Part shown: piece after piece, positions 8,379 through 14,975 of the stretch | Layout of the letters: every line of letters begins with the position of its first letter | Numbering within the stretch: the first letter of the stretch is position 1 | Source: DASSKO01 sp035690425 | GTDB lineage: Bacteria > Actinomycetota > Actinomycetes > Propionibacteriales > Nocardioidaceae | DNA length: 22,927 bases | Direction of reading: 5' to 3' | NCBI GenBank assembly: GCA_035690425.1 | Contig: DASSKO010000178.1 | Span: 1 to 22,927, forward strand | Made by a program: the position numbers and the translations under genes | Notes under the pieces: generated by a model | The model's database searches: none | Told to the model about the DNA's origin: nothing | What the model saw: only the letters and a program-made list of their open reading frames with translations

Positions 8379-9701
8379 ATGCGACGAGCACTGCTCGTGG
8401 TCATCATCGCGGTCACGCTGAGCGTGGCCGGCGCACTCGGCTGGGCCGGCCTGCCGCTGCAGACCGACCGGACCGAGAGCGCGCGCACGGTCGACGCCCC
8501 TGCGCTGACAACGTCGGGCAGCGCCGACATCACGACGACGATCGCCGGGCTGCAGGCACATCTGCGTGCCCAGCCGGCGGATGCACAGAGCTGGGCGACG
8601 CTGGGCGAGGCCTACGTCGAGCAGGCCCGGCTCACCGGCGACCCTTCCTACTACGACAAGGCTGCGAAGGTGCTGCGACAGTCACTGCGCGAGCAGCCGG
8701 ACGACAACGCGTCGGCGCTGGCAGGGCAGGCAGCGCTCGCCGCAGCGCGGCACCAGTTCAGCCGCGCTCTCGCCACTACGGGCAAGGCGCTGCGGATCAA
8801 CCCCTACCACCCGGTCGCGCTCGCCATCCGGGTGGACGCGTTGACCGAGCTCGGCCGCTACCACGACCAGCTGCGCGCCCTGGACCGCGCCGACCGCCGG
8901 CAGCCCGGCCTGCCGATCTTCACCCGGTACGCCTACGCCTTCGAGCTGCGCGGCGATCTCGACCGCGCCCGTGCGCTGCTGCGCCGTACGCTGTCACCGG
9001 TCAGTCCGCCCGCGGACCGAGCCTTCGTGCTCACCATCCTCGCGGACATCGACCGTCGCGCGGGCGACCTGCCAGCCGCCGAGCGGCACCTGCGTGCGGC
9101 TCTCGACGCAGACCCCGACTACGTCCAGGCCTGGGTCGGACGCGCCAGGCTCGCCGTGGCCAAGGGCCGACTGGAGCAGGCCGAGCGGTGGTGGCTGAAG
9201 GTGACCTCCCGGCTGCCGTTGCCCGAGTACGTCGTCGAGCTGGGTGAGCTGTACCTGGCGACCGGTCAGCCCCGGCTGGCGCGCAAGCAGTTCGCGGTGG
9301 TCCGGACGGTCCAGGAGCTGTTCCGGCGCAGCGGTGTGCACACCGATCTCGAGCTCGCGCTGTTCGCGGCGGACCACGGCGACGCCGCAGTGGCGGTGCG
9401 CGCCGCGCAGTCGGAGTTCGCGCGCCGGCAGAGTGTGCACGCCGCCGACGCCCTGGCGTGGGCTTTGCACGCCGGCGGACGGTCCGAACAGGCGTTGCCG
9501 CATGCACGCGCCGCCACCCGGCTCGGCACGCCGGAAGCCCGGCTGTGGCTGCACCGGGGCATCATCGAGGCGGCCACCGGTCACCCGGTCGATGCGCGCC
9601 GGCACCTGCAGCGGGGGCTTCGCACCGACCCCGGGGCCTCACCATGGCTGGCCGACCATGCCCGTCGGGCGCTGGCGGAGATCGCTGGTGGCGACCGATG
9701 A
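8379..9701 (+). CDS. membrane-anchored TPR protein
   Basis: The 440-aa product has an N-terminal hydrophobic segment (about residues 3-25) after MRR, serving as a signal anchor or signal peptide. A short Ser/Thr-rich linker follows, then a long alpha-helical solenoid of tetratricopeptide repeats starting near residue 55 (LRAQPADAQSWATLGEAYVE). Further repeats follow, such as the one with DLPAAERHLRAALDADPDYV. TPR proteins act as scaffolds, so it probably holds partners together on the extracytoplasmic side. The start at 8379 is chosen for GAAGGGA 8 nt upstream; upstream in-frame sequence overlaps the DUF4331 gene and the hairpin. The stop overlaps the NicO start as ATGA. No catalytic motif is visible. 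Confidence 0.9.
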   Translation: MRRALLVVIIAVTLSVAGALGWAGLPLQTDRTESARTVDAPALTTSGSADITTTIAGLQAHLRAQPADAQSWATLGEAYVEQARLTGDPSYYDKAAKVLRQSLREQPDDNASALAGQAALAAARHQFSRALATTGKALRINPYHPVALAIRVDALTELGRYHDQLRALDRADRRQPGLPIFTRYAYAFELRGDLDRARALLRRTLSPVSPPADRAFVLTILADIDRRAGDLPAAERHLRAALDADPDYVQAWVGRARLAVAKGRLEQAERWWLKVTSRLPLPEYVVELGELYLATGQPRLARKQFAVVRTVQELFRRSGVHTDLELALFAADHGDAAVAVRAAQSEFARRQSVHAADALAWALHAGGRSEQALPHARAATRLGTPEARLWLHRGIIEAATGHPVDARRHLQRGLRTDPGASPWLADHARRALAEIAGGDR

Positions 9702-11164
9702 CGCGGCAGCTGAGGAGACGGTCCACGATGTGGCGCGGCGTGGCGCTGCTGCTGGCCGTCGTGGCCATCCTGACCGGTCCCGCAGCCGGATCGGCGTCGG
9801 CCCACCCGATGGGTAACTTCACGGTGAACCGCTACAGCGGCCTGGTCGTGACGCCCGATGCGGTCGAGGTCGACCACGTCCTCGATCTCGCCGAGATTCC
9901 CACGGCACAGCTGGGCGACCGGATCGACGACCTGCCGCGGCTTGGTGACCAGCTCTGCTCGGACGCCGCCGGCTCGCTGCAGGTCACCATGGACGGGCAG
10001 CCGCTCGAGCTGGAGGTGCTGGAGCAGCAGGCGCGGATCCGCGACGGTGGAGCGGGGCTTCCGGTGCTGCGGGTGGAGTGCACGCTGCGGGCCGGGTATG
10101 CGCGCACCGACGGCGCATCTCGGCTGACGTTCGTCGACCACGCAGGCGACGGCCAGCTCGGGTGGCGTGAGGTGACGGCACGGGGCGACCGGATGCGCCT
10201 GAGCGACACCGACGCCCCGGTCGAGAGCGCCTCGGGCCGGCTGTCCCGCTACCCCGGGGACATGCTGTCCTCGCCCCTCGACGTCACGTCGATGAGCGCC
10301 ACCGTGCGAGCGGGCGGCGACGCCCTGGCCGCAAGTGCTGGGCCGGACACCTCGCCGCTGTTGGCGGCCCCGGCTGGCCTCGCCGAGCGCGTCGCGACGA
10401 TGGTCGGCGAGCCGGGACTCGCCGTGGCGGTGCTCGCGCTGGCGATCGCGGTGGGTCTGGGCGCCCTGCACGCCGTGGCTCCCGGGCACGGCAAGACTGT
10501 GATGGCCTTCTACCTCGCCGGGCGGCGCACTCGCTCGGTCCGTTCGGCGGTCACGGTGGGCGCGACCGTCACCGCCTCGCACACGGGCGCGGTGCTGGCG
10601 CTGGGCTTGCTGGTCGCGGCGGGTACGTCGTTCGTGCCCAGCCAGGTCTATCCCTGGCTCAGTGTCGCCAGCGGTGTGTTGATCCTCGTGCTCGGCGTCG
10701 GGCTGTTGCGATCGGTGCACGGTGGCTCTGCGGGCCGACACGGACATGGACATGGACATGGACATGGACACGGTTACGGTCATGGCCACGGACACGGACA
10801 CGGACACGGTCACGGCCATGCCCACGAGCACGGGGTGGCAGACCCGGGTCGGTCGGGCCTGGTGATGCTCGGTCTTGCGGGGGGACTCGTTCCCAGTCCG
10901 TCTGCGGTGCTTCTCCTGCTCGCCGCCACGGCGGTCGGCCGGGCGTGGTTCGGAGCCCTGCTGGTGGTCGCCTTCGGACTGGGGATGGCACTCACGCTGG
11001 CCGTCGTGGGGATGCTGGCCTCCGGCCTGATGCTCACACTGGAGCGCCGGTTCGCGCAGGGTCGGCGGGCACGACTGGCGCGGGTGGGACTGTCCTACGG
11101 CACGGCGGGCGGGGTCTGCGCGATCGGCATCGGCATCGTCGTCCGCGCGGTGATCGCGGTGTGA
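9698..11164 (+). CDS. NicO-type nickel/cobalt transporter with extracytoplasmic domain
   Basis: A 488-aa protein. A signal peptide ends in SASA, so the predicted mature chain starts His36-Pro-Met-Gly-Asn. An extracytoplasmic domain of about 200 residues follows, with a Gly-Trp-Arg-Glu motif near 155-158. About six membrane helices of the RcnA/NicO family come next: HAVAPGHGKTVMAFYLAG (about 263-280), then a loop with 15 His in 31 residues (348-378), then GGLVPSPSA in a later helix. RcnA-like members export Ni/Co and others import; direction cannot be told here. The ATG overlaps the TPR stop (ATGA). A second ATG at 9728 with GAGGAG upstream is a possible alternative start. The last gene of the cassette, it converges on pncA. 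Confidence 0.92.
   Translation: MTRQLRRRSTMWRGVALLLAVVAILTGPAAGSASAHPMGNFTVNRYSGLVVTPDAVEVDHVLDLAEIPTAQLGDRIDDLPRLGDQLCSDAAGSLQVTMDGQPLELEVLEQQARIRDGGAGLPVLRVECTLRAGYARTDGASRLTFVDHAGDGQLGWREVTARGDRMRLSDTDAPVESASGRLSRYPGDMLSSPLDVTSMSATVRAGGDALAASAGPDTSPLLAAPAGLAERVATMVGEPGLAVAVLALAIAVGLGALHAVAPGHGKTVMAFYLAGRRTRSVRSAVTVGATVTASHTGAVLALGLLVAAGTSFVPSQVYPWLSVASGVLILVLGVGLLRSVHGGSAGRHGHGHGHGHGHGYGHGHGHGHGHGHGHAHEHGVADPGRSGLVMLGLAGGLVPSPSAVLLLLAATAVGRAWFGALLVVAFGLGMALTLAVVGMLASGLMLTLERRFAQGRRARLARVGLSYGTAGGVCAIGIGIVVRAVIAV
10739..10831 (+). repeat. hexanucleotide repeat encoding a His-Gly tract
   Basis: Imperfect tandem copies of CACGGA/CATGGA encode alternating His-Gly, interrupted once by Tyr and ending His-Ala-His-Glu-His. 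The tract lies in a loop of the NicO transporter and should bind Ni, Co, Zn or Cu ions. Simple repeats of this kind vary in copy number by slippage without breaking the frame. Confidence 0.9.
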
Positions 11165-11201
11165 CGTCGGGGCCGGTCGTGGGGGAGGGACGCGCCAGCG
11201 C

Positions 11202-11220
11202 CGAGCCTCAGCGAGGCTCG
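11202..11220. terminator. hairpin between convergent NicO and pncA genes
   Basis: CGAGCCTC (11202-11209) and GAGGCTCG (11213-11220) form a perfect 8-bp stem with a 3-nt loop, overlapping the pncA stop codon in a 43-bp convergent gap. It is well placed as a bidirectional terminator, although T-tracts are absent. Confidence 0.55.
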
Positions 11221-11804
11221 CGGACCTCGATGATCGCGACCCCGGCGGAGCTCATCTCGGTCAGGGCGCGCTCGGTCGAGTCCGCGGCAACACCCGCGCA
11301 GAAGTTGGTCAGCACGCGGGTGGAGAAGCCTTCCTGGCGGGCATCGAGCGCGGTCGCCCGGACGCAGTAGTCGGTCGCGATGCCGCAGATGTCGACACTT
11401 TCGGTGCCCTGCGCGCGCAGCCAGTCGGCCAACCGCAGGCCACCGGACTCCTTGCCCTCGAAGCCGGAGTAGGCGCCGGTGCGCTCACCCTTGAGGAACA
11501 CAGCGTCGAACGGCTGCGGGTCGAGGTTGGGATGGAACCCTGCGCCGTCGGTGCCGACCACGCAGTGCGGTGGCCAGGACTCGGCGAAGTCGGGCTGGTC
11601 GGAGAAGTGCCCGCCCGGGTCGATGTGGTGATCACGGGTGGCGACGACGCAGGAGTATTCGGTCTCGCCGCGGTCGTCGGCCTCAGACCATGCGTGCAAC
11701 AGCCGGCCGATCCGGAACGCCACGTCGGCTCCGCCCGGCACCCCCATGCTGCCCCCCTCACAGAAGTCGTTCTGCACATCGACCACGATCAGTGCTCGCG
11801 TCAT
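11208..11804 (-). CDS. pncA: nicotinamidase
   Basis: This 198-aa isochorismatase-fold enzyme deamidates nicotinamide to nicotinate in NAD salvage. The catalytic triad is visible as Asp9 in VVDVQNDF, Lys105 in FLKGE and Cys147 in TDYCVRA. The metal site is Asp58, His60, His66 (TRDHHIDPGGHF) and His80 (WPPHCV). A GGAGG lies 5 nt before the ATG. pncB ends 15 nt upstream on the same strand, so both steps from nicotinamide to nicotinate mononucleotide are co-transcribed. It is the activator of pyrazinamide in mycobacteria; nothing here shows loss of function. Confidence 0.97.
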   Translation of the reverse strand: MTRALIVVDVQNDFCEGGSMGVPGGADVAFRIGRLLHAWSEADDRGETEYSCVVATRDHHIDPGGHFSDQPDFAESWPPHCVVGTDGAGFHPNLDPQPFDAVFLKGERTGAYSGFEGKESGGLRLADWLRAQGTESVDICGIATDYCVRATALDARQEGFSTRVLTNFCAGVAADSTERALTEMSSAGVAIIEVREPR

Positions 11805-11819
11805 CCCTGCCTCCGCTGC

Positions 11820-13172
11820 TCAGCCTTGCGCGACGGCACCTGGCCGCCCGCTCCCAAGGTAGTCGGTCGGGATCGCCGGCTCTCCGCGCGACATCTGGTG
11901 TGCTTCCAGCGGAAGCTCCGCGAGCGATCGCTCGTGTCGGGCCCGGGCGCTCGTGAGGCCCTCGCGACCGACGACTTCGCCCTTGCGCACAAGGGGCACC
12001 AGCAGCTCGCGGTCGTCGCCGTCATTGATCGGATGTGAGCCGATGCCGATCACCTCGGCCTCGGCGAGGCCGAGGTCATCCCTGCGCCGCAGCGCCCACT
12101 TGCGTCCGCCGATCGAGACCTTCTCACTGCTCTTCTTGGCCACGGCCACCAGTGGCCCATCTCCGGAGTCACCGCGAGCCACCAGCTTGTAGACGAACCC
12201 GCAGGTGGGATGGCCGCTGCCGGTCACCAGCGACGTGCCCACGCCGTACGCGTCGACCGGCGCCGCGGCCAGGCCGGCGATCGCGAACTCGTCGAGGTCA
12301 CTGGTAACCACGATCCGCGTCTTGGTGGCGCCGAGCTCATCGAGCTGGTGGCGTACCCGCCGGGCGAGCACGGGCAGGTCGCCGGAATCCAGCCGCACGG
12401 CGCCCAGCTCGGTGCCCGCCATCTGCACGCCGACCCGCACGGCCTCCGCGACGTCGTAGGTGTCGACGAGCAGGGTCGTGTCGGTCCCGAGCGAGTCGAT
12501 CTGAGCGCGGAAGGCATCTCGCTCGGTGTCGTGCAGCAGCGTGAAGGAGTGCGCGCTGGTGCCGCCGGTGGGTACGCCGTACCGCTGGCCGGCGGCAAGG
12601 TTGGACGAGCTCGCGAACCCGGCCACGTAGGCGGCGCGGGCGGCCGCCACGGCTGACTCCTCGTGCGTGCGCCGGGAGCCCATCTCCATGCACGGGCGGC
12701 CCTCGGCGGCGAGCGTCATCCGCGACGCCGCCGACGCGATCGCCGAGTCGTGGTTGTAGATCGAGAGCAGCAGCGTCTCGAGCAGCACTGCCTCGGCGAA
12801 GCTGGACTCCACGACCAGCAGCGGCGAGCCCGGGAAGTAGGTCTCGCCCTCGGCGTAGCCCCAGATGTCGCCGCTGAAGCGGTAGCTCGCCAACCACCGC
12901 AGCGTCGGCTCGTCGACGATCTGGTGGTCGGCGAGATGGCCCAGCGTCGCATCGTCGAAGCAGAACTGCTCCAGGGCGTCGAGCACCCTGGCGGTGCCGG
13001 CGACGACGCCGTAGCGGCGGCCCTCGGGCAACCTGCGGCCGAACAGCTCGAAGACCGCGCGACGGTCGGCGGTGCCGCCGGCGAGCGCCGCCTGCAGCAT
13101 CGTGAGCTCGTAGTGGTCGGTGAGCAGTGCAGTGCTTGGCGTCGGTCCGGTCGAGGAAGATGGCGATGTCAC
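11820..13172 (-). CDS. pncB: nicotinate phosphoribosyltransferase
   Basis: The 450-aa product joins nicotinate to phosphoribosyl pyrophosphate to give nicotinate mononucleotide, using ATP. The N-terminus ALLTDHYELTMLQAAL, the GSRRTHEESAVAAARAAYVAG block, TYDVAEAVRVG and RLDSGDL are family signatures. I place the start at the GTG at 13172 because homology begins soon after and because a TACTCT -10 element sits exactly 7 nt upstream. A longer reading from 13247 would pass through that promoter and into the divergent clpS start. It is followed by pncA in one unit and is divergent from clpS. Confidence 0.94.
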   Translation of the reverse strand: MTSPSSSTGPTPSTALLTDHYELTMLQAALAGGTADRRAVFELFGRRLPEGRRYGVVAGTARVLDALEQFCFDDATLGHLADHQIVDEPTLRWLASYRFSGDIWGYAEGETYFPGSPLLVVESSFAEAVLLETLLLSIYNHDSAIASAASRMTLAAEGRPCMEMGSRRTHEESAVAAARAAYVAGFASSSNLAAGQRYGVPTGGTSAHSFTLLHDTERDAFRAQIDSLGTDTTLLVDTYDVAEAVRVGVQMAGTELGAVRLDSGDLPVLARRVRHQLDELGATKTRIVVTSDLDEFAIAGLAAAPVDAYGVGTSLVTGSGHPTCGFVYKLVARGDSGDGPLVAVAKKSSEKVSIGGRKWALRRRDDLGLAEAEVIGIGSHPINDGDDRELLVPLVRKGEVVGREGLTSARARHERSLAELPLEAHQMSRGEPAIPTDYLGSGRPGAVAQG

Positions 13173-13185
13173 GATGCTCAGAGTA
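13173..13185 (-). promoter_or_regulatory. leaderless -10 element of pncB
   Basis: On the - strand TACTCT (13185-13180), 7 nt, then GTG at 13172. This TANNNT-N7-start layout decides the start codon; no Shine-Dalgarno is visible. Confidence 0.55.
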
Positions 13186-13224
13186 GGCCCCCGAGGGCGG
13201 GTGTGCGTGCAGCCACGAGGTGGG

Positions 13225-13237
13225 GACAATGGGGGGT
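13225..13237 (+). promoter_or_regulatory. possible leaderless -10 element of clpS
   Basis: GACAAT (13225-13230) followed by 7 nt and GTG at 13238 matches the spacing seen at other leaderless starts in this window. It departs from TANNNT at the first base. An ATG at 13229 with GAGGTGG upstream is the competing start. Confidence 0.4.
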
Positions 13238-13534
13238 GTGACCGCACCGACGCCGACCGAGCTTGAGCACGCCGAGACCGACACGGTCGTCGGTGAGGCG
13301 CTGCCGTGGATCACGATCGTGTGGAACGACCCGGTCAACCTGATGTCCTATGTCACCTACGTGTTCCGCGACTACTTCGGCTATTCACTGAAGAAGGCGG
13401 AGAAGTTGATGATGCAGGTGCACCGCGACGGCAAGGCGGTCGTGTCACATGGCGGCCGGGAGGAGATGGAGCGCGACGTGCAGGCGATGCACGGCTACGG
13501 CCTGTGGGCGACCCTGGAGAAGTCCGACCCATGA
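13238..13534 (+). CDS. clpS: ATP-dependent Clp protease adaptor ClpS
   Basis: This 98-aa cytoplasmic adaptor delivers N-degron substrates to the ClpC/ClpA ATPase. The ClpS core is clear: VWNDPVNLMSYV with Asn30-Asp31 that contact the substrate amino group, the LKKAEKLMMQVHRDGKAVV helix with His62, and a C-terminal hydrophobic strand. The start at GTG 13238 is preferred because of the -10 spacing; ATG at 13229 would add three residues. The stop TGA (13532-13534) overlaps the ATG of the first of three tiny tandem ORFs that lead to the DUF2017 gene. clpS followed by DUF2017 is the usual actinobacterial pair. Confidence 0.95.
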   Translation: MTAPTPTELEHAETDTVVGEALPWITIVWNDPVNLMSYVTYVFRDYFGYSLKKAEKLMMQVHRDGKAVVSHGGREEMERDVQAMHGYGLWATLEKSDP

Positions 13535-13576
13535 GACGACGCAGATGAGACGGCGCAGATGAGACGGCGCAGATGA
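13531..13576 (+). repeat. three tandem 14-bp repeats encoding overlapping Met-Arg4 mini-ORFs
   Basis: Three copies of ATGAGAC(G/A)GCGCAG-like 14-mers (13531-13544, 13545-13558, 13559-13572; the first has one A/G difference) are followed by a partial fourth that starts the DUF2017 gene. Each copy begins an ORF of five codons plus stop: 13531-13548, 13545-13562 and 13559-13576, all Met-Arg-Arg-Arg-Arg. The TGA of each overlaps the next ATG as ATGA. The first ATG overlaps the clpS stop and the last TGA overlaps the DUF2017 ATG. Two of the four arginine codons in each are AGA, rare in such GC-rich genomes. There is no room for Shine-Dalgarno sequences, so any translation would be by stop-start reinitiation. 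Confidence 0.85.
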
Positions 13577-14154
13577 GACAGCAGTGGACCGCGGCCGGCA
13601 AGGGCCGCGTCGTCGGCGGGTTCGCGGCGCTCGAGGCCGACCTCCTGCGCACGCTTGTCGCGCAGGTCGTCGAGTTGATCCGCGATGACGCGCCCGCCCC
13701 GAGCAGTGACGACCCGCTGGCGTCGCTGCTGCAGATGGACGGCCCGGTCGATCCGCCCGACGACCCGGTGCTGGCGCGACTGCTGCCCGACGCCTACCGC
13801 GACGACGTCGAGTCCGCCGGAGAGTTCCGGAGGTTTACCGAGCGTGGGCTGCGCGACCAGAAGGCGGACAACGGCCTGGTGGTGTTGGAGAGCCTGCGCG
13901 ATGCCGGCCTGCCCGACGAGATCGCACCCGAGGACGACCTCACGGTCGAGGTCGAGCTGATGCCGGAGGAGGTGCAGGCGTGGCTGCGCACGCTGACCGA
14001 CGTACGCATCGCGTTGGCCACCCGTCTCGGGGTGGAGGACGACGACGAGGACTACTGGGCGTCGCTGCCCGAGGACGAGCCGCGCAGCTATCTGCACGAC
14101 ATCTACGACTGGCTGGGCTTCGTGCAGGAGGCGCTGGTGCACACCCTGGCCTGA
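13573..14154 (+). CDS. DUF2017 family protein
   Basis: A 193-aa, acidic, soluble protein of the actinobacterial DUF2017 family found immediately after clpS. I recognise it by context and by segments such as LEADLLRTLVAQVVELI, FRRFTERGLRDQKADN and the C-terminal DIYDWLGFVQEALVHTL. Function is unknown; its steady place beside clpS suggests a link to Clp proteolysis. The start must be ATG 13573: the in-frame ATG at 13531 is closed by TGA at 13546. It is preceded by the three mini-ORFs and has no Shine-Dalgarno of its own, so it probably depends on translation coming from clpS. Confidence 0.88.
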   Translation: MRQQWTAAGKGRVVGGFAALEADLLRTLVAQVVELIRDDAPAPSSDDPLASLLQMDGPVDPPDDPVLARLLPDAYRDDVESAGEFRRFTERGLRDQKADNGLVVLESLRDAGLPDEIAPEDDLTVEVELMPEEVQAWLRTLTDVRIALATRLGVEDDDEDYWASLPEDEPRSYLHDIYDWLGFVQEALVHTLA

Positions 14155-14233
14155 GGGCACCGGCGCGGCACGCCGTCCGCGGCGCACGCCGTCTCAGCAT
14201 TTGATCGCGGCGGGGGTCGCAGCAGGCCCGACC

Positions 14234-14246
14234 TACGCTCGGTGAC
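14234..14246 (+). promoter_or_regulatory. leaderless -10 element of mec
   Basis: TACGCT (14234-14239), 7 nt, then GTG at 14247: the TANNNT-N7-start pattern, marking a transcription unit separate from clpS-DUF2017. Confidence 0.55.
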
Positions 14247-14693
14247 GTGCTCACCATCGACCAGGCCGCGTACGACGCGATTGTCGCGCACGCACGCAGA
14301 GACCATCCGAACGAGGCCTGTGGTGTGGTGGCCGGGCCGGAGGGCTCGGACCGTCCCGAGCGCGTCATCGCGATGCTCAACGCGGCGGGCTCTCCGACGT
14401 TCTACGAGTTCGACTCCGTCGACCTGCTCAAGCTCTATCGGGAGATGGACGACCGGGACGAGGAGCCCGTGGTGGTCTACCACTCGCACACCGCGACCGA
14501 GGCGTACCCGTCGCGCACCGACATCAAGTTGGCGCAGGAGCCGAATGCCCATTACGTGCTGGTGAGCACCCGCGACGGTGCCGACGCCGACAGTCCGGTG
14601 GAATTTCGCTCGTTCCGGATTGTTGAGGCAAGTGTGACCGAAGAAGAGGTACGCGTCGTCCCGGCGTACCCGGCAGACCTCCAGGAGCAGTGA
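14247..14693 (+). CDS. mec: Mec-type JAMM metallopeptidase
   Basis: This 148-aa M67/JAB1-like zinc peptidase carries a complete JAMM set: Glu23 in PNEACG, His79 and His81 in YHSHTATEAYPSRTD and Asp92 in the same motif. In mycobacteria the homologue (Rv1334) cuts cysteine from the CysO-cysteine adduct after CysM has attached O-phosphoserine-derived alanine to the thiocarboxylate. The same three genes follow here with a 1-bp gap to cysO. The GTG start is supported by the -10 element 7 nt upstream. It may also trim the extra C-terminal residue of its partner CysO. Confidence 0.93.
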   Translation: MLTIDQAAYDAIVAHARRDHPNEACGVVAGPEGSDRPERVIAMLNAAGSPTFYEFDSVDLLKLYREMDDRDEEPVVVYHSHTATEAYPSRTDIKLAQEPNAHYVLVSTRDGADADSPVEFRSFRIVEASVTEEEVRVVPAYPADLQEQ

Positions 14694-14694
14694 G

Positions 14695-14970
14695 ATGGCT
14701 ATTGACGTCCGTGTCCCGACGATCCTCCGCACCTACACCGGCGGCCACAAGGTGGTTCCCGCCGAGGGCGGGTCGTTGTCGGAGGTCATCGAGAACCTCG
14801 AGACCAACCACCCCGGCATCAAGGATCGCCTGGTCGACGGCGAAGACCTGCGTCGTTTCGTCAACGTGTACGTCAATGACGAGGACGTGCGTTTCACCGG
14901 CGGCCTCGGCACCGATGTGTCCGAAGGTGACGCGGTCGTGATCCTGCCTGCCGTTGCCGGCGGCATGTAA
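14695..14970 (+). CDS. cysO: sulfur carrier protein CysO with -GGM end
   Basis: This 91-aa ubiquitin-fold (ThiS/MoaD-like) protein carries sulfide as a C-terminal thiocarboxylate for cysteine synthesis. Recognisable parts are VPTILRTYTGGHK at the N-terminus, RRFVNVYVNDEDVRFTGGL in the middle and VVILPAVAGG at the end. The mycobacterial protein, as I recall, ends at that Gly-Gly; here one more codon (ATG, Met91) precedes TAA, so the tail must be trimmed before sulfur can be loaded. AGGAG lies about 8 nt before the ATG inside the end of mec. It sits between its peptidase and its synthase. Confidence 0.94.
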   Translation: MAIDVRVPTILRTYTGGHKVVPAEGGSLSEVIENLETNHPGIKDRLVDGEDLRRFVNVYVNDEDVRFTGGLGTDVSEGDAVVILPAVAGGM

Positions 14971-14975
14971 GACCG

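Noticed and set aside
9581..10831. - strand frame beginning with alternating Met-Ser/Met-Val
   Set aside because: This is the complement of the His-Gly repeat in the NicO gene, not a protein of its own.
13531..13576. CRISPR or regulatory direct-repeat array
   Set aside because: The 14-bp units abut with no spacers, and there are only three. The start/stop phasing explains them better.
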